A stretch of DNA of 64,000 nucleotides from contig WNNJ02002742.1 in NCBI GenBank assembly GCA_012934845.2, positions 62,001 through 126,000 on the forward strand, in the 5' to 3' direction. Shown here one piece after another: positions 1 through 10,654 of the stretch. A program made the translations under genes and the position numbers. This stretch comes from Pomphorhynchus laevis. Its lineage: Eukaryota > Acanthocephala > Palaeacanthocephala > Echinorhynchida > Pomphorhynchidae. How positions within the stretch are numbered: position 1 is the first letter of the stretch; each line of letters starts with the position of its first letter. Below the pieces are notes generated by a model. It had not been told where the DNA came from. It did not search any database and saw only the letters and a program-made list of their open reading frames with translations.

Positions 1-345
1 AAATATTATTGTTTACGTTATGGAATATAAATTAGGAATATAAAGTGTTTTCTACTCCTGTTTCTGATACATGATATATTATTTATTACTTAATTCATAA
101 AATTTGATTTTTATTTAAAAAATAAAAGACTCAGTTATAGGATAGCATACTCAGTTATCTGATCTGATTAATTCAAGGAAGTTAAATCTCAGATAATTTT
201 CAAAATGACGAAACAAAATTAATCTTATTTAATTTCCACGAGGCAACATATTGCTTCCATATTTTATTATCTTTGACGTATTACCTGAGATAAGCATAGG
301 TTTGAAACAAAAGTTGAGTCTTTATTAGACAGTTGTATAGATATA

Positions 346-1310
346 AGAAATACGTCCTTAGTATGTATTTTGCCCCCTGCTATGTTGGGTCGAGGAATAG
401 GGTCCGAAACTTGATAACATTGCAGTTCCTCCTGATTACCTTTAATCTTTATTCTGATACATCGTCTATTATTTATTGGTCAATTCATAAAAATCGTCTT
501 TTTATATTTTAATTTAAAACTTTAACTTGATATAAATATCTATTAAATAAAATCTTTTAAATTATTTATAATTATTTATCTTTAGATGCCGAAACCTTAT
601 TACATTAAAGTTCCTTATTGATTATCAGGAAAGAGTGAATAAGTAACATATTTTCATAAGAGGAAATACACCATGAGCGCGTATTTGGCCCCGCTGCTAT
701 GTTGGGTCGAGGAATAGGGGGGTCGAAACCTGATAACATAGTAGTTCCTCCTTATGATTTCTTAGCCTTATTCTGATACATCGTCTGTTATTTATTAGTC
801 AATTCATAACAATTGTTTTTAACAATTTTTTAACAATTTTTTTCATAACCTTTTTCAATTGATTTTATTTTAAATTTTAATTTTAAATTTTAACTTGATA
901 TAAATATAAATTGTATTACATCCTTTATAATTATTTATTATTTATCTTTATTTTTATTTATATATAGTATAAAATACGTAGTCTTAGTTAGCTGATCTTA
1001 TTTGTTCTATTGACAAGTTATTATTGACCTATGGACTTTGTTTTTTATGTAATATAACCTCTGTCAGAAATACACACACTATGTATTCTTGATATGACAT
1101 TATTTTTTCTGCTAATTTTCATACAAGTTTGATGATTTTTTTTATCTTTTCATTATAATGGAGAATTATAAATTAACATTAGCACGTATTTGACCCCGTT
1201 GCTGTGTTGTGCCGAGAAATAGGGCCGCAACCTGATTACATAGCAGTTCCTTCTGATGATCTCTAATCCATATTTTAATGCATCGTATATTATTTATATT
1301 ATAAAAGATC
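346..1310 (+). repeat. Three degraded copies of the PLE 3'-tail repeat
   Basis: Three blocks (about 346-510, 655-810 and 1165-1310) match the 3' non-coding tail of the Penelope-like element at 52-54 kb. Each has a CTGCTATGTT-like arm, a short G-rich centre with a GAAAC or GCAAC core, the complementary arm AACATAGCAG, then the AT-rich sequence with TTATTCTGATACATCG and TTATTTATTAGTCAATTC. No reverse transcriptase codons precede them, so they are very short 5'-truncated insertions or fragments of a derived non-autonomous repeat. A recurring motif containing CTTAGTTAGCTGATC follows near 980. The first 340 bases are AT-rich with only one weak copy of that motif (near 130-165). Confidence 0.7.
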
Positions 1311-1320
1311 GTATTTCTGC

Positions 1321-1860
1321 AAATTTTCGAAATGGAACTAATGCCATTATCAAGCATCTAGAAAACCAAAATAAAATAAAGCGTAAACCACAGTATATGG
1401 GTAACTCGGGCCACAGGTTCGCTAAGCCTATAGACAGTTATAACCGTCCCCCTAAGATTGAAATGCCATTCAAAAAATCCGAAGAGTTCGAATGAACCCT
1501 TCATCTTTCCGATTGATGGCAGGATTTTCTTAATCAGCGATAATTCGAAGATTCGGAGGTTGTTGACTGAACCATCGTGTTTTAATGTCTTAAGATTTGC
1601 ATGGATAAACTGTGTGGTTGGAATCTCACCGTGTTGTTTTTCTGTGTTGCATGATGGCGCTTTTGTGTTTGTGCTGTTTCATATAATCTATAATATAGCT
1701 TTGTTTTCAAGAATCTATTTCAATAATCTATGAACAGTTGTTTTTATTGCAGTGAAGTTTTTATTGAGAAGATAAATAACTGAGTATAAAACACATAACT
1801 GTGGATATTCACCGGAGAGGGAGCTTTTCAAAGGACAACATGGAGCTAAGTATAAATAGA
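1321..1860. other. Unassigned spacer downstream of Sec24
   Basis: Short open frames overlap here on the plus strand but resemble no family I know and have no supporting splice signals. I see no gene in this stretch. Confidence 0.4.
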
Positions 1861-1872
1861 TAAAATTATCAC

Positions 1873-1878
1873 TTTATT
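1873..1878 (-). terminator. Polyadenylation signal of Sec24
   Basis: AATAAA on the minus strand, about 73 bases past the Sec24 stop codon, a normal distance for an animal poly(A) signal. Confidence 0.6.
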
Positions 1879-1950
1879 AGACAACGGATGAAAATTAAAT
1901 TGCTTTCTGCGATGTATTCTCGTTAGTGTTGCAATCATATATTTCCGACA

Positions 1951-4900
1951 CTATTGACTTGTCAGATTTCTGATTTCGCCGTGTAGTTCAAACAGAAAAT
2001 CAGCATAGGATTTACTGCCTCCGATGCCATTATCTTCTACTAAGTAGTTCCTGAAGAGTACTTCTAGTGTATGCCCTTGCTTGATCACATTGACCCTCAT
2101 AAGACGTTTCCGTTCAATCATAATATTTGTAATAAAGTTGCGGACAGCTTGAGAAACGACGTTGTTAAGTTGTTGGAGTTCGTATATTTCATTTAATTTA
2201 ATGTCGTCTGCATTATAAACTCCAAATAAGAAATTGACTACATTGGATGGTACACATTGTCCAATCCAAATCCATATACTTAATCCGTTTTCAAGTATAA
2301 AGATTTTGACTGGATTCAACGCCTCGTACATGCATCGTACCTCCTTAAAAGCAACATTAGGAACGGAACTATTTTGCTGATCACTATTGATATCCACTGC
2401 GTATATTGATGGATATAACATTACGATAATGTGACTCACACCCATTGAACACGTCTGGTTGAGCAGCCAGCATTTTAAGTCAGGTGTAACCGATTGCACT
2501 CCTCCAATAGCGTCGCATTTAAGAATCGAATTAACAAATAAAGGGATCATCGTCAAAGATTCTGGCAATACCAATAATGACGAATTGCTTGCGTTTGGAC
2601 TATGATTTCGGTAACATGAAAGAATCATTGCCAGCTGATTAATAACGTTTGATCGAATTTGGGTAATATTTGATACGTATGTGGAACGAGCGGCGACTTT
2701 TAGAATATAGGCGACAATTGCCTCAGTGTTTGCATTTTGATACATATCCAGCATATTTGATGAACTGGGTAATTGAATGTTATGCACGCGAATAATACGA
2801 CGACCTCCAATCGACGTGAATAGCAAAGCAATTTGAAAATAGACCATTGAATTTTCTGCGATTTTATCATCGTAACTGAACTCAACACAAACTGTGTTAT
2901 CACAATGTATAGCTCCGAATTCCATATCGGTAACGTTGTTTATGTGAAATGAACCGATAAAGTCTGTGGCACGTATACCATTACTCGAACGAACACGCAT
3001 TACAGCATTGAAAGCAGTGGTTCTCGCTACAGTATATCTGAGATCAGCCAAAAATCTATCCCCATCAGAATTTACAGAAAAGTAACGATAGTAGTATACT
3101 TGACCACCGGATAACTTCGAAACTTCAGACAGAGATCCAATGTCAATGAATTGATTTGCGAATAAAAACAGATCAACAGCACAACCCAGAACAATGCATT
3201 GCTTTCCAAGATCGGTATAATATTTGCTTGCCGGGGATAACGCTATCTTTTCTTTCTCAGTACCAAGAAGATTTTGTTCATCACGATTAGCAAGATGACC
3301 AGGAATGTTAGGATCACTTGGCAAACATGATGCAAAGACAAATATTTTACCTGGACATTCAGCAGCCTGGAGTGCACTGCAAGCCGCTTGTATAGATGGC
3401 CCAAGTGCGATATTAGTTTCTTGCCTATTGGAATACATTTCAAAAATACGCTGTAGATATCTATCGAAATTTTCAGTAAATTTGTCGACTCCAATGAAAA
3501 AACCATCCAGTAAAGGTACAAAGGCATCGCCAACATCAGAAACTATTAGCATTTCAGGATGATCCATATTGTGAAAATTATAAAAATGCAGCTTTGAATC
3601 AAATGTAATTATGGCTATTTCAACTGGTGAATTGTCCGAAGAATTATACGAATCCTTTGGTAAAAATTCTAGCACGTAAGACCGCAGCTTTTCCATTATT
3701 AACTGAACTAAACCACATCGCACACTGTTATAGCTTACGTCAATTACAAATATGAATTTGGCCGGATTGGGAAATACGCTTTTCTCGCAGTATTCTACAG
3801 TTGCTACAATATCGTATGAGCTTGAAAACAGCTCTGGTTTCATGTTTCTATCCACTCTTTTTCCGCTGTAGTCAATGTGGGCGAAATACTCAGGCGGAAC
3901 TGAAGTGTTGGTATCACAGAAAACACATTTAAATTTATTGCCTCCCTCAATAAAGAGCATTTGTGGACTCATATATGCCTTGCAGCGATTACATCTGACA
4001 GGCAAGACACCTTCAAATGCGGTCAACGGAACACCGTCCTCTGAAGGATGTGTCTCAGCTAATGGAGTTATCAAAAATGACACGGGCAATTGAGATTGTT
4101 TTATCATTTCTTGATTTGTTGGAATTGAGTACAATGTAGATCTTACAAAACGGGGACTGACGTTGCCCGTGTCCTTGTATACTATATTAAGTGTAGATGA
4201 CGGTGGTAAACCAGTTGTACCGGTTTCAAAAACTGATCCATACTTTGATGCCAAATCGTTTTTACTGCGTATATAGTTTGGTAACTGTTCCGGACTTATC
4301 TGATGCTGTGATTGCGAAAAGCCTCTTTGCTTCTGTTGTACAGATCCAGGAGGTAAAATCTGTGGGATTTGACTGTAATTCGATGATTGTACAGAATTTG
4401 GAAACGGTTGTGGTTTACTCATTGGCATGTAGACGGGATTCGTCGGTTCATATTGTTTTCGATTTTGATGCATTGAAGATTGTGGATACGAAAACGGTGT
4501 TTGACCAACTTGGTTAGGAAGTGAAAACGTCGGTGGCTGTAAAACGTTGTTTATCGAAGAATGAGCATCCATCTGTGGTGGTTGATTTGGATAATGATTA
4601 GGAACATGTCCAGGATATGTAGGGATGTGCGGTTGCTGTCGAAGTGAATGACGGCCTGACATACTGTCAGCAACAAAAGGAGGAGCAATATGAAACTGTG
4701 TTTGTTGATCAAGGTAATTATTAGGCATATTGTTAACAGGAACAGAAGGGATATGCGATTGTTGCATAAAATGATGATTATCGATATTGTTATCGAAAAA
4801 TATCCTGTCAGATATAGAAATTTGAGAAGGAATACGTGGCTTAGCCTCTTGCAAATCGGCATTAGTTGAAATACTATTAGATTGATCTTGAAAATGTGAT

Positions 4901-5217
4901 GAACTAACATATTGATCTTGAAAATTTGACTGTGAAAGTAAGGGAGTTATAGTTGGTGGTTGCCTTTGAAGTGGGAAATTTTGATATCTCGGAACTTGTT
5001 GTTGATTAATAAATTTCTGTTCTTTGTCGTGTGAAAGGAACTCATTTTTTTCATGCATTGATGGAATAGGTTCCGTCAAATGCATTTGAGAAAATTGATG
5101 ATGCATTGAATCTGAAGACAGCTGACCAGGAACATTATAATACGAATGTTGTTGATATCCATTCGACTGAGGATAAGATGTTACAATTCGTTTCGAATCA
5201 GGAGGATAATTATGCAT
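1951..5217 (-). CDS. sec24: COPII coat protein Sec24, C/D type
   Basis: This is the cargo-selecting subunit of the COPII vesicle coat, which pairs with Sec23 on Sar1-GTP at ER exit sites. The 1088-residue frame is uninterrupted. Residues 1-340 are a Gln/Pro/Ser-rich disordered tail. The zinc finger lies near residues 404-440, with two CxxC pairs (CNRC and CVFC). The vWA-like trunk follows at about 480-730 (FIFVIDVSYN), then the beta-sandwich, the helical domain and a gelsolin-like domain near 955-1040 (ILENGLSIWIWIG). The C-terminus has the family-typical FRNYLVEDN and YADFLFELH. Wording across zinc finger and trunk (VRCNRCKAYM, GIRATDFIG, LVEDN) matches Sec24C/D more closely than Sec24A/B. 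Length is normal for the family. The complete lack of introns over 3.3 kb is notable because PGAM5 and CCDC86 in this window are spliced. The start is the first Met of the frame, 9 bases after a splice-acceptor-like CTCTAG. Confidence 0.97.
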   Translation of the reverse strand: MHNYPPDSKRIVTSYPQSNGYQQHSYYNVPGQLSSDSMHHQFSQMHLTEPIPSMHEKNEFLSHDKEQKFINQQQVPRYQNFPLQRQPPTITPLLSQSNFQDQYVSSSHFQDQSNSISTNADLQEAKPRIPSQISISDRIFFDNNIDNHHFMQQSHIPSVPVNNMPNNYLDQQTQFHIAPPFVADSMSGRHSLRQQPHIPTYPGHVPNHYPNQPPQMDAHSSINNVLQPPTFSLPNQVGQTPFSYPQSSMHQNRKQYEPTNPVYMPMSKPQPFPNSVQSSNYSQIPQILPPGSVQQKQRGFSQSQHQISPEQLPNYIRSKNDLASKYGSVFETGTTGLPPSSTLNIVYKDTGNVSPRFVRSTLYSIPTNQEMIKQSQLPVSFLITPLAETHPSEDGVPLTAFEGVLPVRCNRCKAYMSPQMLFIEGGNKFKCVFCDTNTSVPPEYFAHIDYSGKRVDRNMKPELFSSSYDIVATVEYCEKSVFPNPAKFIFVIDVSYNSVRCGLVQLIMEKLRSYVLEFLPKDSYNSSDNSPVEIAIITFDSKLHFYNFHNMDHPEMLIVSDVGDAFVPLLDGFFIGVDKFTENFDRYLQRIFEMYSNRQETNIALGPSIQAACSALQAAECPGKIFVFASCLPSDPNIPGHLANRDEQNLLGTEKEKIALSPASKYYTDLGKQCIVLGCAVDLFLFANQFIDIGSLSEVSKLSGGQVYYYRYFSVNSDGDRFLADLRYTVARTTAFNAVMRVRSSNGIRATDFIGSFHINNVTDMEFGAIHCDNTVCVEFSYDDKIAENSMVYFQIALLFTSIGGRRIIRVHNIQLPSSSNMLDMYQNANTEAIVAYILKVAARSTYVSNITQIRSNVINQLAMILSCYRNHSPNASNSSLLVLPESLTMIPLFVNSILKCDAIGGVQSVTPDLKCWLLNQTCSMGVSHIIVMLYPSIYAVDINSDQQNSSVPNVAFKEVRCMYEALNPVKIFILENGLSIWIWIGQCVPSNVVNFLFGVYNADDIKLNEIYELQQLNNVVSQAVRNFITNIMIERKRLMRVNVIKQGHTLEVLFRNYLVEDNGIGGSKSYADFLFELHGEIRNLTSQ

Positions 5218-5245
5218 ATTTAAGCACTAGAGTAAATAAAAGGCC
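5218..5245 (-). promoter_or_regulatory. Candidate trans-splice acceptor of Sec24
   Basis: Read on the minus strand, a T-rich tract ends in ACTCTAG, then 9 bases, then the Sec24 ATG. The nearest upstream GT would leave an intron of about 24 bases, too short for cis-splicing, so a spliced leader could be joined here. This is inference from position and from similar sites at the other genes. Confidence 0.4.
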
Positions 5246-5464
5246 CTTACCACAGTAGATAATCTCAAACATAGTAAGCAAACTTTGTACACCTCAATGT
5301 TTCCATATTAGGAAAAATAAAATTTGTAAGTAGTTAATTACATTCTTGATTATAATAGAATAGATTTCTATTATAATCTAATCTATAATTCAAAGAGATA
5401 ATTGAAAAGATAATTTCTATATAATCTATAATAGATTATTAGATTATAGATTAAAAGATATTAA

Positions 5465-6110
5465 TCTGAAAGACTTTCAATAAAACTTTTTTAATTAACA
5501 CGATCAGGAAAGTATAAACATGCTTTCATGAAAGCATGATCATGGAAAGTATAAACTTTTTTACAACCTTAGTCGGGAAGCTTAACCCGGAATGCGCCTA
5601 CCACAAACGTCTAGCCCCCCCCAATAAGGCGTTTCGACCTTAGTCTACGCATGACTACAGGGTGGTTTCATCAATGTGGCGCTGTAGCTACACAACTTCG
5701 ACAGTACTTAATCCTCAGTAAACCTCTGAAGGGAATTCACTAAGCGCACGTCATCCACCGATGACCAGCCTTGCATCTGGTATGGTTTGCGTAAGCAGTG
5801 GCTTCACAGAACAGCACGTGTGCTATCGTTACTTCCTTCATCAGCATACTAAGGTTGCTGAACAAGCAACACGCTGGTAATCAGCTGAAGCCCAATGCAC
5901 TAGCAAAAGCTCTCTAGCTACAAAGTACGAGCAAAGCTCTAGCGCAGATGCTAAGATTCGTCACTCTACATATAGTGGTTATATGAATTGAAACTACTGG
6001 TGACGTTATATTAATAAGAAATACTTTCAATAAAACTTTTTTAATTAAGACGACCAGGAAAGTATAAACCTGCATGCTTTTTATAACCTTCGTCAGGAAG
6101 GATATTTTAT
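5465..6110. repeat. GC-rich block between direct repeats
   Basis: Two copies of an 80-base AT-rich sequence (about 5469-5590 and 6024-6110; shared ACTTTCAATAAAACTTTTTT and CAGGAAAGTATAAAC) bracket about 430 bases of GC-richer DNA with no open frame. The left copy contains a perfect 20-base palindrome at 5519-5538 (CATGCTTTCATGAAAGCATG). No primer-binding site or polypurine tract was seen, so it does not look like an LTR element. It could be a non-autonomous transposon or the remains of a tandem repeat. Confidence 0.5.
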
Positions 6111-6204
6111 CTATTATTATATAATAATATCAGATATTAATCTATTATTATATATTATATATAATATTATTTTATATTATATATTATATCTATTAATAGA
6201 TATA

Positions 6205-6310
6205 TCTATTAGAATATTCGTAGTTCAACGGTTTTAGTAGAATCGATAGCAGTTTTAAGTATACTTCTAAACTGGATCTCTCAAGCTTGTCTGGAATACA
6301 TAAATGATGA
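6205..6310 (+). repeat. Dispersed repeat, tRNA-like head (copy 1)
   Basis: About 90 bases are nearly identical to 50985-51090. The start (GTAGTTCAACGGTTTTAGTA) resembles a tRNA D-arm/A-box, but no clear B-box follows, so origin from a tRNA-derived SINE is only possible. Confidence 0.35.
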
Positions 6311-6329
6311 TAAATTAGCACTTTTTCAC

Positions 6330-6820
6330 TACGTGTATTGTTGTTTGTATTCGCTGCTTGTATCGTTGTTATTTATTAGTCAGTTCATAAAAATTTATTA
6401 TTATTTTAAATTTTAATAATAAATTATATCCTTAAATAAACTGTATAAAATCTTACATAAAAGATTATAAATTGTATAAAATCATATGTAAGCTGATCTA
6501 TCATTTTAGATGATAATAAATTAATAATACTTTAATTAAATACTTATTTTTATAATTTAAATGAATCAAAACAGAATGTAGTTACAAGATGCTATTATGA
6601 ATCATTATGGAAATTTGCAGATAGGATGTTAAATTGAAACATATTTGTCTATAGGAAATAATAATGTAGTTGAATTACATATTTGTTAATATTAAGGATT
6701 TACTTGTACCAATCCTTCAATAATACATTCAAAAAATAATATCTGTTTAACTTGAAAAATCAAGATCAGTGCTTTCGAATACAATTTCGAATATATAATT
6801 TTACAGCCTTAGCATTAAAC
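6330..6820. other. AT-rich spacer
   Basis: A partial PLE-tail-like motif (TTATTTATTAGTCAGTTC, about 6370) is present. Nothing else is recognisable. Confidence 0.35.
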
Positions 6821-6824
6821 ATTT

Positions 6825-7010
6825 ATAATAATAAGGATTTTTTAACAACTATATAGCCACTAAAAAGTTTGAAAAAGAAAAACATATTGAAAAATAAAAC
6901 AGAAAACAAAGTCAGTCCGGTCGTTAATGGAGGTTTTCATTGTGTCACGGCCTCAGGTCCACATGGATCTAAGCCCTCCAGCCAATCCAACACACCGCTC
7001 TCCGACTGAG
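6825..7010 (-). repeat. Fragment of L2-like LINE 5' flank
   Basis: The stretch with GTCACGGCCTCAGGTCCACA is homologous to 29835-30000, where it lies directly upstream of the 5' unit of the L2-like LINE. It is a truncated piece of that repeat or of its associated leader. The open frame over it is not a gene. Confidence 0.45.
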
Positions 7011-7199
7011 CCACCCAGGGTCTATCACTCCCCCCGAAGAATCCAATCGAGGCGGACTATGCTCAGTAATCGCGAGATGAGGAGTTTAAGAAACCTTAGT
7101 ATTTGCTCTATCCAAACATTTGCTGCTACAATATTTCATTATGCACATAATAAATGTCATATTGTAATGTTACATTATAATTATTTTAATGATTAATAT

Positions 7200-8260
7200 T
7201 TAATGGTTATTATTGCACGATATCGATTACTATGGAAGATTTAATAGAAATTGATTATTTGAATATTCAGGTTTTTGTTTTATATTATTTTAATTTATAA
7301 TATTTGTGCATTTAGTCAAAACTAAAAGATGCAGTGACAAAATGCTACATTCTTCATAACGAATTTTACTATTATTAATTATTATGAAGATATGGATTTA
7401 TTAAAGGCACTTTGCCTCACGGCATTGGGTAAATAGAAGTATGAAAAAATCAATAAATAATCTGTATAAAAAGTTTGATTATGTAAATAAAAAATTATGA
7501 CGCTGGCCAAACGAAAAATGTAGTTGAAAAGGCTGATTTATAATAATTGTTTGTGGATGGTCCGCATTTCATCGATTTGCTTGAGATTTAACGAGAAAGT
7601 TGTGGACTGTAGAAACATATAAGGTATTAACATTGATTGTGGCAAAATCTGCAGGTACAGATTTAACCACGTTTGTGTATGCGGATTTGAATTCTGAATG
7701 ATTTGATGTGATATTTGTTAAGTTATGCTCGCCATATAAGTGGCGTTTGATTTTTTCGGATATCTCCATTTAGATTGGAGGAATGTTAAATAAAATTCCG
7801 GGTCAATGCTGATTTTTTTGCCAGGACAGTTATTTACTTGGTTAAGCAAATTATTAGTGCGTTGTGTAGAAGGTTTTCGAGATATAAAGAACAAAAAGGA
7901 ATCTGTGTAAGTGCAGATATAGGTGATGAAGATGATTTAGGAGATACACCTAGAATACACTTTAAATCTCTATTGGCGCTTGTCAATTTGCTCAAAATTG
8001 GATAGAGAAAAAGCCGTACAATATACTTCATTCTATATTTTATTGCGGGGAGAAGTATCAACCGAAATTATTGCATAGCGCGATCAAATGATAACGATCC
8101 AATATTGTGTGCCAGAGAAGTAGCTATCGTGATCTTACTAGCTTTGCGATCTAAATGCTTGCTGAACATCCATGGCGATGTGAGCAGGAATCATAAGTAA
8201 GTATACTTAAGACAGAATTCTAGTTCGCAGTTGTAGATGAAGGTAATCAGAACGGGATAG
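7200..8260. other. Unresolved decayed sequence
   Basis: Several 60-80-codon frames lie on the minus strand (7569-7769, 7834-8061). They resemble no family I recognise and are separated by stops. Their position beside a LINE fragment suggests decayed retroelement sequence, but this is not shown. Confidence 0.3.
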
Positions 8261-8264
8261 ACAA

Positions 8265-8660
8265 CCTTATTTTCTGATTTTGATGACCTTAAACATCACG
8301 GAGGCGACGCTTTGAGAGTAAGCATTGTATGTCAAACAATGGAGCACGGTGCGAGTGAGGATGATGCTTGAAGGGTAAGAGAATATCGAGAGTAGATGTG
8401 ATGAGATGTTAATATCGTAGGAGAGGATAGAGACTATTTGAGTAAGGCATAGTGGAGAAGAGGGAGTTTATGATTTCTCCAAGTGCGAAGTAGCATGGTA
8501 AGTGTGTAAGGCGGGGTGTGGTTGGAAGTGAGATCAATGTTGACGAGAAAATTATTGGATAAACCAAGATCGGAGATGGACAGTTCGGTTGGAAATGAAG
8601 TGATCGGATATAGACATTGATGAGTTTTATGTTTAGGTAATGAATGATTTGAATCAACAT
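8265..8660 (-). mobile_element. L2-like LINE, endonuclease fragment
   Basis: The nucleotide sequence (for example GACGCTTTGAGAGTA and GGCGGGGTGTGGTTGGAA) is homologous to the endonuclease region of the longer L2-like copy at 35200-35560, in the same orientation. Only the middle of the endonuclease domain remains, with stops. Confidence 0.65.
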
Positions 8661-8689
8661 ATACGTCTCGGTACTTTTTATATTTCTTA

Positions 8690-9540
8690 GATTATGCTAA
8701 AGTTTCAAGATGTGCTGCACTGTATGCTCGTTTAAGGAGACTAAAATTCACGGAGATTGGATTGCACTTTGCGGGTAAACTCCCTATGCTGATGTGTGCG
8801 ATTTAGGGCGATCCATTCCTAATATTAGCAATTAGCTGCATGACAGCCGCCCACCGCGTGATCGTCGAAAGACACAGAAAGGCTACAAATTATTAAGTTG
8901 GCTGATCTCTGTAATTTCCGATCACATATCCGGATTATGTTCAGTTGGTATACATTTGATTATGCTATTCGAGACGTGGCGAGAATTGTGCTCTTTATTT
9001 ATTTGGGAAATAAGCAGGAAAACGATCGGGTATTGTGGTCAGGTGCAGTATAGGTTGCGATATATATCATCTGCCCATTGACAACTTCAATTTGTTTTTC
9101 AATTATTTTTATCTTATCTTGTAACTTTGTAATTGTATACTTCGCATTTTCGAGTAATGTTCGTGTCGATAATGCTTTGGTGAACATATTTCACAGAAAT
9201 TCCTGATTGAAGAACTCCCGCGTAATACGATAAGGGGTTCTTGCGAGAGTTTTTATCTCGTATGTAAAAAAATAGGAATACGATTAGGGGTTATAACGAA
9301 AGTTTTTATCTTGCATTTTAAAACTGTGCATTTGATTTCAAGGGAAACAAAATTCTGGTAATGCTGTGACTGTTGGGTTTCTGATGTATTAGTTATTAAA
9401 ATACTCGAAAAGGTTTCAGTGTGTGAATTAGTCTGACTCTACTTCTTTGAATTTGGACGATTTATTCAAATGATAAAAAAAACAATTTTACACACTCGAT
9501 CAGCTTTCACACAACGACAGGACCTACATAGCGAGTGTTG
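8690..9540. repeat. Spacer with a diverged short tandem repeat
   Basis: At 9218-9325 a unit of about 65 bases (AATACGATAAGGGGTT, then TTTTTATCTCG) occurs twice. A 62-codon minus frame at 8999-9187 has a helical, charged middle but no known domain. No gene is called. Confidence 0.35.
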
Positions 9541-9556
9541 CACATTACAACTTATT

Positions 9557-9589
9557 AAGTTAGCGACACTTTTTAAGTATCGCTAACTT
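9557..9589. repeat. Short perfect inverted repeat
   Basis: AAGTTAGCGA and TCGCTAACTT form a perfect 10-bp stem around a 13-base loop in an AT-rich background. It could be the hairpin of a decayed transposon. Confidence 0.4.
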
Positions 9590-10634
9590 AATTATTAATT
9601 ATTATATAACGATAAATTTTTCAATTATTATATAATAATTTATGTATAACGCATGATTAATTATTATATAAAGAATAATAAGTAATTATCGCTACTAATT
9701 TGTTTAATGAATTAGCTTTTTGTCATGCTAAAAGAAGCGTTGATTCTCGATATAAACGCACAAATGTAATATTATAAGTAGCGTGCCAATGTTATGCTTA
9801 TTTTACTCCTATTTTTACTAAAAATATTAACTATTATTCCGTATTTTATATATTTATATTTGTGATTATTATCGTGTAAATAATTTGCTACGAAATACTT
9901 TAAAGATACAACCAATAATTCATAAAAGTTAGGCAAACAATTGATGTAGTATATTTAATGCGCATCGTTTTTACGTATTGTTTCTTATAACTCTTTTGAA
10001 TTAATTATACAGTAGTTTTTTAACTTAAATATTCGCCGAATTTACCAAATGTTTTCTTATACACTAAACCAATATGTGATAAGCAATCCTAGCGGCTTCC
10101 CTATCTTTGAGAATCTTGCAATTTAGCGTTTTAATCTTTTAATTTAGATAGCATCTTTCAATTTACATTTTTGTCTAAAATGCCAAAAAATGAAAATGGC
10201 GAAATAGTACACATAAAAAATAATGCTATAGACATTTTCGAACAATTGCTTACCTAATTTATTTTTCAAATAATTTATTTTTAATGTTTCCTTTCAAATT
10301 ATTTAATGAATAAAAAATTAAATTTAAGTGAAAAAATCAAATAGGAAATTAAATCTGGCCATTGTAATTTCTTAAATATTCAATGGATGAAAACATGGCA
10401 ATGACTAAAATCAAATATACAATAAAAATTTTAACGTCAAAAATGTCTTATATTTATGATAATTAATTATATTTTTAGATTTTTGTATCGTGTACACTAG
10501 AGTCGGTGATTGACATTTGACCAATTTGCCGCAGCCAGTATCGTTATTTTTATTTAGATTCATTTATATCGTATAGACAATCATAATACTTTTATTCATT
10601 TGAAAATTTTCTGCTTTTCGGTTTTCAAATCAGA
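9590..10634. other. AT-rich 5' flank of pinin gene
   Basis: No open frame or recognised repeat. A splice-acceptor-like TTTTCAAATCAG ends near 10632, 22 bases before the pinin ATG, and may receive a spliced leader. Confidence 0.4.
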
Positions 10635-10654
10635 TTAAGATTGTAAGCGCACAA

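Noticed and set aside
5465-6110. Small LTR element
   Set aside because: The repeats do not start TG or end CA and no primer-binding site follows; nothing retroviral is encoded.
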